From FEN-1219 sp036274615 (GTDB lineage: Bacteria; Pseudomonadota; Gammaproteobacteria; Steroidobacterales; Rariloculaceae), in assembly GCA_036274615.1 (NCBI GenBank), contig DASUFK010000147.1:1-30693 (forward strand): a DNA stretch of 30,693 nt, in the 5' to 3' direction. The notes beneath the pieces are model-generated. The model did no database searches, was not told where the DNA came from, and was given only the letters and a program-made list of their open reading frames with translations. The position numbers and the translations under genes were made by a program. This document shows positions 23,366 through 30,532 of this stretch, in pieces (positions within the stretch are counted from its first letter, which is position 1; the number at the start of each line of letters is the position of its first letter).

Positions 23366-23379
23366 GACCAAGGTCCGAT
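23366..23379 (+). promoter_or_regulatory. Candidate operator of the 14-bp family, perfect consensus
   Basis: GACCAAGGTCCGAT is the exact consensus, 110 bp before the OmpW-like barrel gene and pointing at it. Confidence 0.65.
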
Positions 23380-23406
23380 GCCCATCGTCCCGTCCGGCAC
23401 CAAAAC

Positions 23407-23455
23407 TGTCGACATGATGGCAACAGCGCAAATTTGCGCCGCGCGGTTGTCGACA
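23407..23455. promoter_or_regulatory. Symmetric palindrome group before the OmpW-like barrel gene
   Basis: TGTCGACA at 23407-23414, the perfect palindrome GCGCAAATTTGCGC at 23426-23439 and a second TGTCGACA at 23448-23455 are spaced by about two helix turns. They end 33 bp before the gene start. The TGTCGACA element recurs at 19556-19563 before the FixJ-type regulator. This may be the binding site of another regulator; the assignment is inference. Confidence 0.4.
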
Positions 23456-23488
23456 CTAGCCCCGATCAATACCTAGGAGAACGCTGTT

Positions 23489-24166
23489 ATGGAATCGTCT
23501 CTGCATGCTCGCCGCGCAGCTTGGCTTGCGCTGCTCGCGGCACCCCTCTTTTGCCAACCGGCATCAGCGCAAGACGGCGTGAGGAAGGGAGACTCCGATT
23601 GGACGATCTTCGTCCCATTCCTCGACGCAGGGACGAACAACTTCGAAGGCGGCACCACCATCAAGCTCGACGACAGCTGGGGCATCGGCTTCGGCTTCGA
23701 CTACTTCCTGAGCGATAGCTTGTCGGTCGGCGGCAGCTTCACCTATTCGGAGCCCGACTACGAGGTCAGCCTCCAGCGCCAGATCGGCACTTTCAACCTG
23801 CTGAAGGGCGAGATGGAGCAGTGGGGCTTCATGGGCAACATCACCTACCAGTTCGGCGACGGCAAGTTGCGGCCGTACGTCACGGGTCAGGCCGGCTGGC
23901 AGTACGTCGACTCCAACATCGCCGACGGCCCGCCGACCACCGGCGGCTGCTGGTGGGATCCGTGGTGGGGCTACACCTGCACGGTCTGGCAGGAGACGAA
24001 GACGGAGACGGACTTCGCATACGGCGTCGGCGTCGGACTGCGCGTCTCGCTGAGCCCGGGCCTGTTCCTGGACATCGGCGCGGTCGAGAGCTGGGTCGAC
24101 TGGGGCCACTCCTCGGGCTCTTCGGACTATCTCGTGTACCGCATCGGCCTCGGCTTCCATCACTGA
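23489..24166 (+). CDS. OmpW-like small outer-membrane barrel protein
   Basis: The 225-residue protein has a signal sequence (LALLAAPLFCQPASAQ), then strands such as WGIGFGFDYFLSDSLSVGGS and LRPYVTGQAGWQYV, as in small eight-stranded barrels. A loop rich in Trp and Cys (GGCWWDPWWGYTC) lies between strands and probably carries one disulphide. It ends in HH rather than the usual aromatic residue, which is mildly odd for a barrel. The ATG follows AGGAGA. A perfect 14-bp motif lies 110 bp upstream, together with TGTCGACA and GCGCAAATTTGCGC palindromes, so this is the best equipped promoter region of the set. Confidence 0.83.
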   Translation: MESSLHARRAAWLALLAAPLFCQPASAQDGVRKGDSDWTIFVPFLDAGTNNFEGGTTIKLDDSWGIGFGFDYFLSDSLSVGGSFTYSEPDYEVSLQRQIGTFNLLKGEMEQWGFMGNITYQFGDGKLRPYVTGQAGWQYVDSNIADGPPTTGGCWWDPWWGYTCTVWQETKTETDFAYGVGVGLRVSLSPGLFLDIGAVESWVDWGHSSGSSDYLVYRIGLGFHH

Positions 24167-24187
24167 TCGGAGCCCGCGCCACTTGCA

Positions 24188-24223
24188 GCGGCCGCTCGCG
24201 CCCCGGTCGGGCGGGGCGGCCGC
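24188..24223. terminator. GC-rich hairpin between converging barrel and GST genes
   Basis: GCGGCCGC at 24188-24195 and again at 24216-24223 are self-complementary and can pair with each other across 20 bases. The place between two stop codons suits a two-way terminator, but no T runs flank it. Confidence 0.3.
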
Positions 24224-24244
24224 CGCCGTCTCGATCGGCTCACC

Positions 24245-24838
24245 TCAAGCGGAAGCGCGCCTGAACGCCGGGCGCGCAATGCAGCGCTCGACGTACTGCG
24301 CGAAGGCCGGCCGCGGCTCGAGCGCTTTGGTGGTGAGGCCGTAGTTGAGCTGCGACGCAATGCAGACGTCCGCCGCGCTGAATCGCTGGCCCAGGATGAA
24401 CGGGCCGTGCTCGAACGCGGTTTCGAGCGCGTCGAAGACGTTGTCGTACGTTCCGTACGCAACGTAGCCGTCTTGCGGCACCGGCCGCGACAGCGCCCGG
24501 TCGGTGAGCGCCGGCTCGATGCACGACACGGCGAAGAACAGCCAGCGGAAGTACGGGCCGCGTGCCGGATCGTCGCTGCGCGGCGCAAGACCCGCGCCGT
24601 TGAACGCGTCGGCGAGATACGCGAGGATCGCAGCGGTCTCGGTCACCACGATGCCGCGATGCACGATCGCGGGAACCTTGCCCATCGGATTCACGGCCAG
24701 GAACTCGGGCGTCTTGTGCTCGCGCTTGTCGAAGTCGAGTATCTTGATGTCGTAGGAGGCGCCCGCCTCTTCGAGCATCCAGTGCACGCTGCGGCCGCGC
24801 GATGTCGGATTGTGATAGAACGTGACCCTGTCCGACAT
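24245..24838 (-). CDS. Glutathione S-transferase family protein
   Basis: The 197-residue cytoplasmic protein has a thioredoxin-like N-terminal domain (TFYHNPTSRGRSVHWMLEE, PMGKVPAIV with its cis-proline, VVTETAAILAYLAD) and an all-helical C-terminal domain (FILGQRFSAADVCIASQL). The family conjugates glutathione to electrophiles or reduces peroxides; the substrate is unknown. The ATG at 24838 follows GAGGAGA. It is divergent from the MFS gene with 46 bp between, and converges with the barrel at 23489. Confidence 0.92.
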   Translation of the reverse strand: MSDRVTFYHNPTSRGRSVHWMLEEAGASYDIKILDFDKREHKTPEFLAVNPMGKVPAIVHRGIVVTETAAILAYLADAFNGAGLAPRSDDPARGPYFRWLFFAVSCIEPALTDRALSRPVPQDGYVAYGTYDNVFDALETAFEHGPFILGQRFSAADVCIASQLNYGLTTKALEPRPAFAQYVERCIARPAFRRASA

Positions 24839-24884
24839 TCGACTCTCCTCGTGAGCGGCCCAGCCTGACCTCGTAAGGACTTGG

Positions 24885-26069
24885 ATGCAACCCGGCGCGC
24901 CGAGCGTGACTCGTATTCCGCGCGCGGTGTGGGCGCTCGGCATCGTGAGCCTCTTGATGGACGTCTCATCGGAGATGATCCATTCGCTGCTGCCGCTGTT
25001 CTTGACGGGTGTGCTCGGCGCGAGCGTGACCACCGTGGGCTTCCTCGAAGGCGTCGCCGAGGCCACCGCGTCGATCACGAAGGTGTTCTCCGGCACGCTC
25101 AGCGATCGAATCGGCAAGCGCAAGCTGCTCGCGGTGCTCGGCTACGGGCTTGGAGCGCTCACCAAGCCCCTGTTCGCGCTCGCGCCGAGCACCGCCTGGG
25201 TATTCGGCGCGCGCTTCGCCGACCGCGTGGGCAAAGGCATCCGCGGCGCGCCGCGCGACGCGCTGATCGCGGACGTCACGCCGGCCAACCTGCGCGGCGC
25301 GAGCTTCGGGCTGCGGCAGGCGCTCGACACCGTGGGCGCGTTCTTGGGCCCCTTGCTCGCGATCGCGCTCATGACGCTGACGCACGATCGCTTTCGGTTC
25401 GTGTTCTGGATCGCGGCGCTGCCGGCGTTCGCATCCGTGCTGCTGCTGCTCGTGAGCGTGGACGAGCCCGAGCGCGCCCGCAATGCGAACGCGAAACCGC
25501 TGCTGCTGCGCGCGGTGCTCGGCACGCTCGGCCCGCAGTATTGGCTCGTGGTGGCCGTGGCCACGCTGTTCACGCTCGCGCGTTTCAGCGAGGCCTTCCT
25601 GATCCTGAAGGCCGCGGACGTGGGGTTCAGCGCGGCGGCCGTGCCGCTCGTGCTCGTGGCGATGAACGCGGCTTACGCGCTGTCGGCGTATCCGGCCGGC
25701 AAGTGGTCGGACCGGGCGAGCCGCTGGACGATCCTGGCGCTCGGCTCGGGGCTCTTGATCGCGTCGGACCTCGTGCTCGCGGCCGCGCACTCCGCCGCCG
25801 GCGCGCTGGCCGGCATCGCGCTCTGGGGCGTGCACCTGGGATGCACGCAGGGCTTGTTCGCGGCGCTCGTGGCCGACACGGCCGCCCCGGCGCAGCGCGG
25901 CACCGCGTTCGGCATGTTCAACCTCGTGACCGGCGTGGCGCTGCTCGCGGCGAGCGCGCTCGCGGGCGTCGTCTGGGACCGGTTCGGCCCCGGCGCCACC
26001 TTTCTCACGGGCGCGGCGCTCGCCGCGCTGTCGGCCGCCGTGGCCCTCACCCGCCTGCGCCGAAAATAG
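24885..26069 (+). CDS. Major facilitator superfamily transporter
   Basis: The 394-residue protein has about 12 membrane helices. The family motif between helices 2 and 3 reads GTLSDRIGKRKLL, and the second half has a weaker copy (AGKWSDRASRW). The first helix contains DVSSEMIHSLLPLFL, and RFADRVGKGIRGAPRDALIAD is typical of a widespread group of uncharacterised MFS exporters. The ATG follows AAGGA. The last two codons and the TAG stop fall inside the left arm of an inverted repeat, so the natural C-terminus may have been replaced. Possible co-transcription with the DUF2214 and cupin genes depends on whether the repeat stops transcription. Confidence 0.93.
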   Translation: MQPGAPSVTRIPRAVWALGIVSLLMDVSSEMIHSLLPLFLTGVLGASVTTVGFLEGVAEATASITKVFSGTLSDRIGKRKLLAVLGYGLGALTKPLFALAPSTAWVFGARFADRVGKGIRGAPRDALIADVTPANLRGASFGLRQALDTVGAFLGPLLAIALMTLTHDRFRFVFWIAALPAFASVLLLLVSVDEPERARNANAKPLLLRAVLGTLGPQYWLVVAVATLFTLARFSEAFLILKAADVGFSAAAVPLVLVAMNAAYALSAYPAGKWSDRASRWTILALGSGLLIASDLVLAAAHSAAGALAGIALWGVHLGCTQGLFAALVADTAAPAQRGTAFGMFNLVTGVALLAASALAGVVWDRFGPGATFLTGAALAALSAAVALTRLRRK

Positions 26070-26151
26070 GGACATGTTACTTTTTTCGGCGCGAGTACCG
26101 CGCAATCGCTCGCGGGCGCGCGGCCGAAAAAAGTAACATGTCCCTATTTTC
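26062..26151. repeat. REP-like inverted repeat, 29-bp perfect arms
   Basis: The arms at 26062-26090 and 26123-26151 are exact reverse complements, containing GGGACATGTTACTTTTTTCG, around a 32-base GC-rich loop. The stop codon of the MFS gene (26067-26069) lies in the left arm. The structure is that of a REP doublet (REPIN) mobilised by a RAYT transposase encoded elsewhere. The strong stem may also end or protect transcripts. Confidence 0.85.
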
Positions 26152-26165
26152 CGCGGAGGGTTCGG

Positions 26166-26621
26166 ATGACGTCGATCGTGACTCTCGCGTTCTTGCACCA
26201 CGCCGCGGCGTTCTTGCTCGTGGCCGTGGTCACGGTGGAGCTCGTGCTCATGCGCGAGCTCACGCTCACCACGGCGCGCAGCCTCGTGCGCATGGACGCC
26301 GTTTACGGCGTGGCCGCGCTCGTGATCCTCGCGGCCGGCTTCCTGCGCGTGTTCTACACCGAGAAGGGCTCGGCGTATTACTTCCACAGCGCGCCGTTCA
26401 TCGCGAAGATCACGCTGTTCGCCGCGGTGGGGCTGCTCTCGATCTATCCGACACGGCAATTCTTGAGCTGGCGGAAGTCCCTCAAGGACAACCGCGTGCC
26501 CGCGATCGACGACGGCACGCGGCGCAAGATCCGCCTGGTGCTGCACATCGAGCTCACGCTGCTGTTCTTGATGATGCTCTGCGCCGCGATGATGGCCCGC
26601 GGTATCGGCGTCTTCAGCTGA
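26166..26621 (+). CDS. DUF2214 family membrane protein
   Basis: The 151-residue inner-membrane protein has four predicted helices: TLAFLHHAAAFLLVAVVTVE, MDAVYGVAALVILAAGF, KITLFAAVGLLSIYPT and LTLLFLMMLCAAMMARG. The family marker YYFHSAPFIAKITLF is present. DUF2214 has no known function. The ATG has a GGAGG site placed immediately after the right arm of the inverted repeat at 26151. Confidence 0.88.
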   Translation: MTSIVTLAFLHHAAAFLLVAVVTVELVLMRELTLTTARSLVRMDAVYGVAALVILAAGFLRVFYTEKGSAYYFHSAPFIAKITLFAAVGLLSIYPTRQFLSWRKSLKDNRVPAIDDGTRRKIRLVLHIELTLLFLMMLCAAMMARGIGVFS

Positions 26622-26645
26622 GCGTTCGTCGACGAGGGACACGCG

Positions 26646-27146
26646 ATGATCGAGATGCCCGAGGCCTTTCACACAGCCACCGACGACCTCCCCTACGCCG
26701 ACGACTGGGCGAACACGCCGGGCGTGCGCTTGAAGCTGCTGATGGCGGACATCGAAGCCGCGCGCTTCGCCGTACGCATCCGCTTCGCGCCCGGCATCCT
26801 GCTGCCGCCGCACAAGCACACGGGCGAGGTGCACGCGTTCACGCTCACGGGCGAGTGGTCGTATCTCGAGCATCCGGACATCCCGCCGAGCCGCGCGGGA
26901 TCGTACCTGTTCGAGCCGCCGGGCAGCACGCACACGCTCAAGGTCGCCGACCACGTCAAGGAGGAGACCGACGTCGTGTTCGTGGTCTACGGCGCGATGA
27001 TCCACTTCGGCCCGAACGGCGAGATCCTCGCGGTGGGCGACGCCGAAAGCCACCTGCGGGACTGGCCCGCCGCCGTGCGCACGCAGGGCAAGAAGCTGCC
27101 CGCGACGTTCCCGATCGGCGGATCGATGCGCTATCGCCCGCTGTAG
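26646..27146 (+). CDS. Cupin-fold protein (dihydroxyacetophenone dioxygenase-like)
   Basis: The 166-residue single-domain cupin has metal-binding residues in PPHKHTGEVHAFTLTGEW (motif 1) and PPGSTHTLKV (motif 2). The sequence resembles the group annotated as 2,4'-dihydroxyacetophenone dioxygenase-like or ChrR-like cupins, which bind iron or zinc; actual activity is not proven. The GAGGGA site precedes the ATG. The gene lies 24 bp after the DUF2214 gene and is followed directly by a GTGTCAGACAC-type repeat. Confidence 0.85.
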   Translation: MIEMPEAFHTATDDLPYADDWANTPGVRLKLLMADIEAARFAVRIRFAPGILLPPHKHTGEVHAFTLTGEWSYLEHPDIPPSRAGSYLFEPPGSTHTLKVADHVKEETDVVFVVYGAMIHFGPNGEILAVGDAESHLRDWPAAVRTQGKKLPATFPIGGSMRYRPL

Positions 27147-27148
27147 CC

Positions 27149-27197
27149 TGGTGTCAGACACCAGCGGTGTCTGACACTAGGAGTGCCAGACACACCG
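27149..27197. repeat. GTGTCAGACAC-type palindromic repeat
   Basis: TGGTGTCAGACACCA (27149-27163) is a palindrome, followed by GGTGTCTGACAC and a diverged third unit (GTGCCAGACACACC). The repeat fills the gap between the cupin stop and the converging VOC gene stop. It resembles REP elements and may end transcription from both sides. Confidence 0.75.
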
Positions 27198-28067
27198 TCA
27201 GTTGAGGTCGCGCAGGCCTTCGTTGAGCTCGATCAGCGTGCCCCACGGGTCGCGGATGAAGGCGACGCCGAGCTTGAGATCGGGCGAGTAGCGATACGGC
27301 ACCGTGAACTCCACGCCCTTCTTCTCGAGCTCCTTGCAGAACGCCTCGAGCCCGCGGACCTCGAAGCCCACGTGATCCATCGCGCGGCCCGCGGTGCCGA
27401 CGAGCGGCTCGTCGGGCAGCCAGCTGAAGAAGTTCAGGCTGTAGCCCACGCCCGGCAGATCCGCGCCGAAGAAAAAGTCCGTCTTCCCGGGCCGTTCGGT
27501 CGCGTTGAACGTCTTCATGTACCACTGCCCCATCTCGACGAACTGCTTGTTCACGAAGTGCACGTGGTGCGCTTTGATCGGCGGCGGGTTCGGCTCCATG
27601 TTGGTGACGAGCTCCACCTTCACGCCGTCGGGGCCGATCAAGTACTCGAACATGCCGTAGTTGCCGGCCGTGGGCGGCGCCGCGGTCTGCCCCGGGCCGG
27701 GCTCGCGGCCCACGGTTCGCTTGAAGCCGTTCGCGACGGCGCGCGCGGCCACCTCGGGGACGTTCGGCACCGCGAAGCCGATGTGGTCGAACGTCGTCCC
27801 GCGCGTGGGCCCCGTGGGCGCCTGCTTGCGGAAGAAGATGTAGGCGTCCGGGAACGTGACCATGTCGACGCCCTGCGGACCGAACTTGCCGCGCTTGCCG
27901 CCGAGCGTGTCGACCCAGAACTTCATCTGCGCCTCGATGTCGGTGGCGTTGATGTGGTAGTGGCCGATGATGACCGGCGCCTCCTTGTTCGTGAGCTGTG
28001 CCGAGGCCTGCCAGGCGGGCAGCGCCGCGAGCAAGGTCGCAACCAGCAGTCGGAATCCGGTCTTCAT
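27198..28067 (-). CDS. Exported protein with two VOC (glyoxalase-like) domains
   Basis: The 289-residue protein has a signal sequence (RLLVATLLAALPAWQASAQ) followed by two vicinal-oxygen-chelate domains. The first has HYHINATD, FDHIGFAVPN and MFEYLIGPDGVKVEL; the second has HHVHFV, MDHVGFEVRG and FIRDPWGTLIELNE. The paired histidine and glutamate positions fit metal sites of glyoxalase/extradiol-dioxygenase type. Export of such a protein is unusual and suggests a role in the periplasm. The ATG at 28067 follows AGAGGGGAA; the longer open frame upstream is not supported. Confidence 0.88.
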   Translation of the reverse strand: MKTGFRLLVATLLAALPAWQASAQLTNKEAPVIIGHYHINATDIEAQMKFWVDTLGGKRGKFGPQGVDMVTFPDAYIFFRKQAPTGPTRGTTFDHIGFAVPNVPEVAARAVANGFKRTVGREPGPGQTAAPPTAGNYGMFEYLIGPDGVKVELVTNMEPNPPPIKAHHVHFVNKQFVEMGQWYMKTFNATERPGKTDFFFGADLPGVGYSLNFFSWLPDEPLVGTAGRAMDHVGFEVRGLEAFCKELEKKGVEFTVPYRYSPDLKLGVAFIRDPWGTLIELNEGLRDLN

Positions 28068-28174
28068 GGTTCCCCTCTTGTTCTCGAGCCCTTCGACGTT
28101 CGGGCCGAAAGAGTATAGCCGCGTAAGCCTTTCGGCACGCGCGGCCCCTCCAACGGGCGCGGTAGCATAGCGGC

Positions 28175-28960
28175 ATGCAACGAACTCTGAGCCGCGCCGC
28201 CGGCGCATTAGCGGCGGGCGCACTGACGGCGGCGATCGCGGCCGCGCCGCCGAACGCCCGCGCGCAAAGCGGGCAAGTGATGACCTCGGGCCGCGTCACG
28301 GCCTCCGGCAGCGGCACCGCGTCCGGCGCCGCCGAGGCCGCCGGCCCGTCCACGGTGTCCGCGAGCAGCCTGCCGCGGTTCGAGATCACTCCCTACGGCG
28401 GCTACCGCTTCGGCGGAGAGTTCGAGGCGCCGTCGGACGACGACCCCGCGACGCCCGAGCTGCCGGACTTCGAGCTGCACGAAGGCAACGCGTTCGGCGT
28501 GATCTTCAACATCCGCACCCAGGCCGTGAACACCCAGTGGGAGATCCTCTACGGCCATCAGCGCACCGAGGTCGACACCCTGCCCACGTTCATCGGCGGA
28601 CCGCGGCTCGACATCGACGTCGACTACGTGCAATTCGGCGGCACGTATCTGTTCGACGAGCACAGCACCAGCACAGTGCCGTTCATCGCGATGACGGCCG
28701 GCATCGCGCGTTTCGACCCGTCCGGCGCCGGCATGGACGCCGAGACCTACTTCTCCGGCTCCCTGGGCGGCGGGGTGCAGCTGCGCGCCGACAAGCGCGT
28801 GGGCGTGCGCCTCGAGGCCCGCGGGTTCGCCTCGCTCATCGACAGCAACAGCGCCCTCTTCTGCCAAACCGGGCCCGCAGCCAACCGCTGCGCACTCTCC
28901 GTCAGCGGCACCGCCCTCTACCAATTCGAGGCCCACGCCGGCTTCGTGATCCGGTTCTAG
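28175..28960 (+). CDS. Small outer-membrane beta-barrel protein
   Basis: The 261-residue protein has a signal sequence (ALAAGALTAAIAAAPPNARAQ), a Ser/Gly/Ala-rich linker to about residue 65, then barrel strands (FEITPYGGYRFGGEFE, VDYVQFGGTYLF, GVRLEARGFASL) and a terminal RF. One cysteine pair (FCQTGPAANRCAL) may form a disulphide loop. Function is unknown. The TAG stop directly abuts the first unit of the REP cluster at 28961. The ribosome site is weak. Confidence 0.83.
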   Translation: MQRTLSRAAGALAAGALTAAIAAAPPNARAQSGQVMTSGRVTASGSGTASGAAEAAGPSTVSASSLPRFEITPYGGYRFGGEFEAPSDDDPATPELPDFELHEGNAFGVIFNIRTQAVNTQWEILYGHQRTEVDTLPTFIGGPRLDIDVDYVQFGGTYLFDEHSTSTVPFIAMTAGIARFDPSGAGMDAETYFSGSLGGGVQLRADKRVGVRLEARGFASLIDSNSALFCQTGPAANRCALSVSGTALYQFEAHAGFVIRF

Positions 28961-29029
28961 GGGACTGTCCCCATTTTCGAAGACGGCCGTCCAGGAGGCA
29001 CGCGCCCACACGAAAATGGGGACTGTCCC
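28961..29029. repeat. REP doublet, GGGACWGTCCCC family (left cluster, first)
   Basis: The 19-bp unit GGGACTGTCCCCATTTTCG at 28961 faces an inverted copy at 29011-29029 across a 31-base loop. It begins immediately after the TAG of the barrel gene. Confidence 0.85.
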
Positions 29030-29056
29030 TCTGCGGCGCTCTAGGGGCCGCGCATC

Positions 29057-29125
29057 GGGACAGTCCCCATTTTCGTCCCGCGACGTGCCACGGGGACCCT
29101 CATCGTCGAAAATGGGGACAGTCCC
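29057..29125. repeat. REP doublet, GGGACWGTCCCC family (left cluster, second)
   Basis: A second inverted pair (29057-29075 and 29107-29125) of the same 69-bp length is separated from the first by 27 bases starting TCTGCG. It ends 13 bp before the CNNM start codon. Confidence 0.85.
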
Positions 29126-29138
29126 GCGAGAGCGAATC

Positions 29139-30437
29139 ATGGCTTTAGAAATCGTCCTCGTCCTGGTTCTGATCCTCCTCAACGGCTTCTTCGCGATGTC
29201 GGAGCTCGCGATCGTGTCGGCGCGCCGCGCGCGGCTCCAGCAGCGGGCCCAGGCGGGCTCGCCCGGCGCCCGCGTCGCGCTCCAGCTGTCCGACGATCCC
29301 ACGCGGTTCCTCTCCACCGTGCAGATCGGCATCACGTTGATCGGGCTCCTCGCGGGCGCGTTCAGCGGCGCCACGATCGCCGAGAGCTTCGCCGCCGACT
29401 TCGCGGCGTGGGGCTTGTCGGAGCGAGCCGCCAATCTATCGGCGCTCGTGCTGGTGGTGCTCGTGCTCACGTTCCTGTCGCTCGTGATCGGCGAGCTCGT
29501 GCCGAAGCGCGTGGCGCTCGCGCACGCCGACGCGATCGCCGCGCGCGTGGCACCCACAATCAACACGCTCGCGCGCCTCACTCACCCCGCGGTAGCGGTG
29601 CTGCGCTGGACCACCGAAGCCGCGGCGAGCCTGCTCGGCGTGGGCTCGAGCCAGCGCACGGCGGTCACCGACGAGGAGATCAACGCGCTGATCGCCGAGG
29701 GGACACAGCAGGGAATCATCCACCCCGCCGAGCGCGCGATGGTGGAAGAGGTGCTGCGGCTCGCCGACCGGCCGGTGCGCACGATCATGACGCACCGCAC
29801 CGACATCGTGTGGCTCGACGTGAACGACACCGCCGAGGTGCTGCGCCAGAAGCTCGCCGAAGGCGGCTACAGCCGCTTCCCCGTCTGCGAAGGCGACCTG
29901 GACCACTGCATCGGCTACGTGCGGATGCGCGACATCGCCGACCGGCTGCTCGCCGATCAGCCGGTGGAGCTCCCGGCGCTCGTGCGCGAGCCGCTCACCG
30001 TGGGCGAGACCTTGAAGGCGCTCGACCTCATGGCGATGTTCCGCCGCGCGCGGCCGCACGTGGCGCTCGTGGTGGACGAGTACGGCAGCCTGCTCGGCAT
30101 CGTCACCCCCACCGACGTGCTCGAGACGATCACCGGCGACTTCTCCGGCAGCGACGGGCCGTCCGACCAGCAGCTCGTGCGGCGCGAGGACGGCTCGTGG
30201 CTCGCCGACGCGCAGATCGAGCTCCACGACCTCGAGCGCAAGGTCGGCGGCGGCGGCCTCGCGATGGGCACGCAATTCTCGACGCTCGCCGGCCTCATCC
30301 TGAGCCAGCTCGGCCGCATCCCGCAGCCCGGCGAAGTCCTGATCGTGAACCGCTGGCGCATCGAAGTCGTGGACCTCGACGGCCAACGCATCGACAAAGT
30401 AGTCCTAACGCCGTTAGGGACTCGCACGAGGGTGTGA
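29139..30437 (+). CDS. CNNM/CorC-type membrane protein with CBS domains (haemolysin C family)
   Basis: The 432-residue protein has an N-terminal CNNM membrane domain (LILLNGFFAMSELAIVSARRARL, TVQIGITLIGLLAGAF, LVIGELVPKRVAL), then a CBS pair (about 210-330: RTIMTHRTDIVWLD, YSRFPVCEGDLDHCIGYV, VDEYGSLLGIVTPTDVLE) and a C-terminal CorC/HlyC domain (about 345-425). Relatives take part in magnesium or cobalt handling; the haemolysin label is historical. The ATG lies 13 bp after the last REP arm, so its promoter must lie within or upstream of the repeat cluster. The TGA stop is followed at once by a second REP cluster. Confidence 0.93.
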   Translation: MALEIVLVLVLILLNGFFAMSELAIVSARRARLQQRAQAGSPGARVALQLSDDPTRFLSTVQIGITLIGLLAGAFSGATIAESFAADFAAWGLSERAANLSALVLVVLVLTFLSLVIGELVPKRVALAHADAIAARVAPTINTLARLTHPAVAVLRWTTEAAASLLGVGSSQRTAVTDEEINALIAEGTQQGIIHPAERAMVEEVLRLADRPVRTIMTHRTDIVWLDVNDTAEVLRQKLAEGGYSRFPVCEGDLDHCIGYVRMRDIADRLLADQPVELPALVREPLTVGETLKALDLMAMFRRARPHVALVVDEYGSLLGIVTPTDVLETITGDFSGSDGPSDQQLVRREDGSWLADAQIELHDLERKVGGGGLAMGTQFSTLAGLILSQLGRIPQPGEVLIVNRWRIEVVDLDGQRIDKVVLTPLGTRTRV

Positions 30438-30505
30438 GGGACTGTCCCCATTTTCGAAGACGCCCTCACCGCGGCACGCCCCCCAACGAAAATGGGGACT
30501 GTCCC
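30438..30505. repeat. REP doublet, GGGACWGTCCCC family (right cluster, first)
   Basis: Arms at 30438-30456 and 30487-30505 pair around a 30-base loop beginning AAGACG, as in the left cluster. The first arm begins directly after the CNNM TGA. Confidence 0.85.
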
Positions 30506-30532
30506 TCTGCGCTGACCAACGACCCTCGCGAA

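Larger units (their letters stand above)
23018..23488. other. 471-bp non-coding region with clustered regulatory motifs
   Basis: No convincing gene is seen on either strand; a 148-codon minus-strand frame is basic and low in family-like sequence. The right half holds two 14-bp motifs and the three-palindrome group, so it is mostly regulatory. The left half shows nothing I can interpret. Confidence 0.6.

Noticed and set aside
23010..23456. Minus-strand frame of 148 codons
   Set aside because: It is basic, without family resemblance, and covers the clustered regulatory motifs of the barrel promoter.
26062..26151. Inverted repeat considered as a simple intrinsic terminator
   Set aside because: The arms are 29 bp long and perfect with a 32-base loop, much more like a REP doublet. 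A terminator role may be secondary.
24966..27161. A 731-codon minus-strand frame and a 774-codon plus-strand frame over the MFS to cupin region
   Set aside because: Both are arginine/glutamate-rich shadows of the MFS, DUF2214 and cupin genes and cross the REP repeat.
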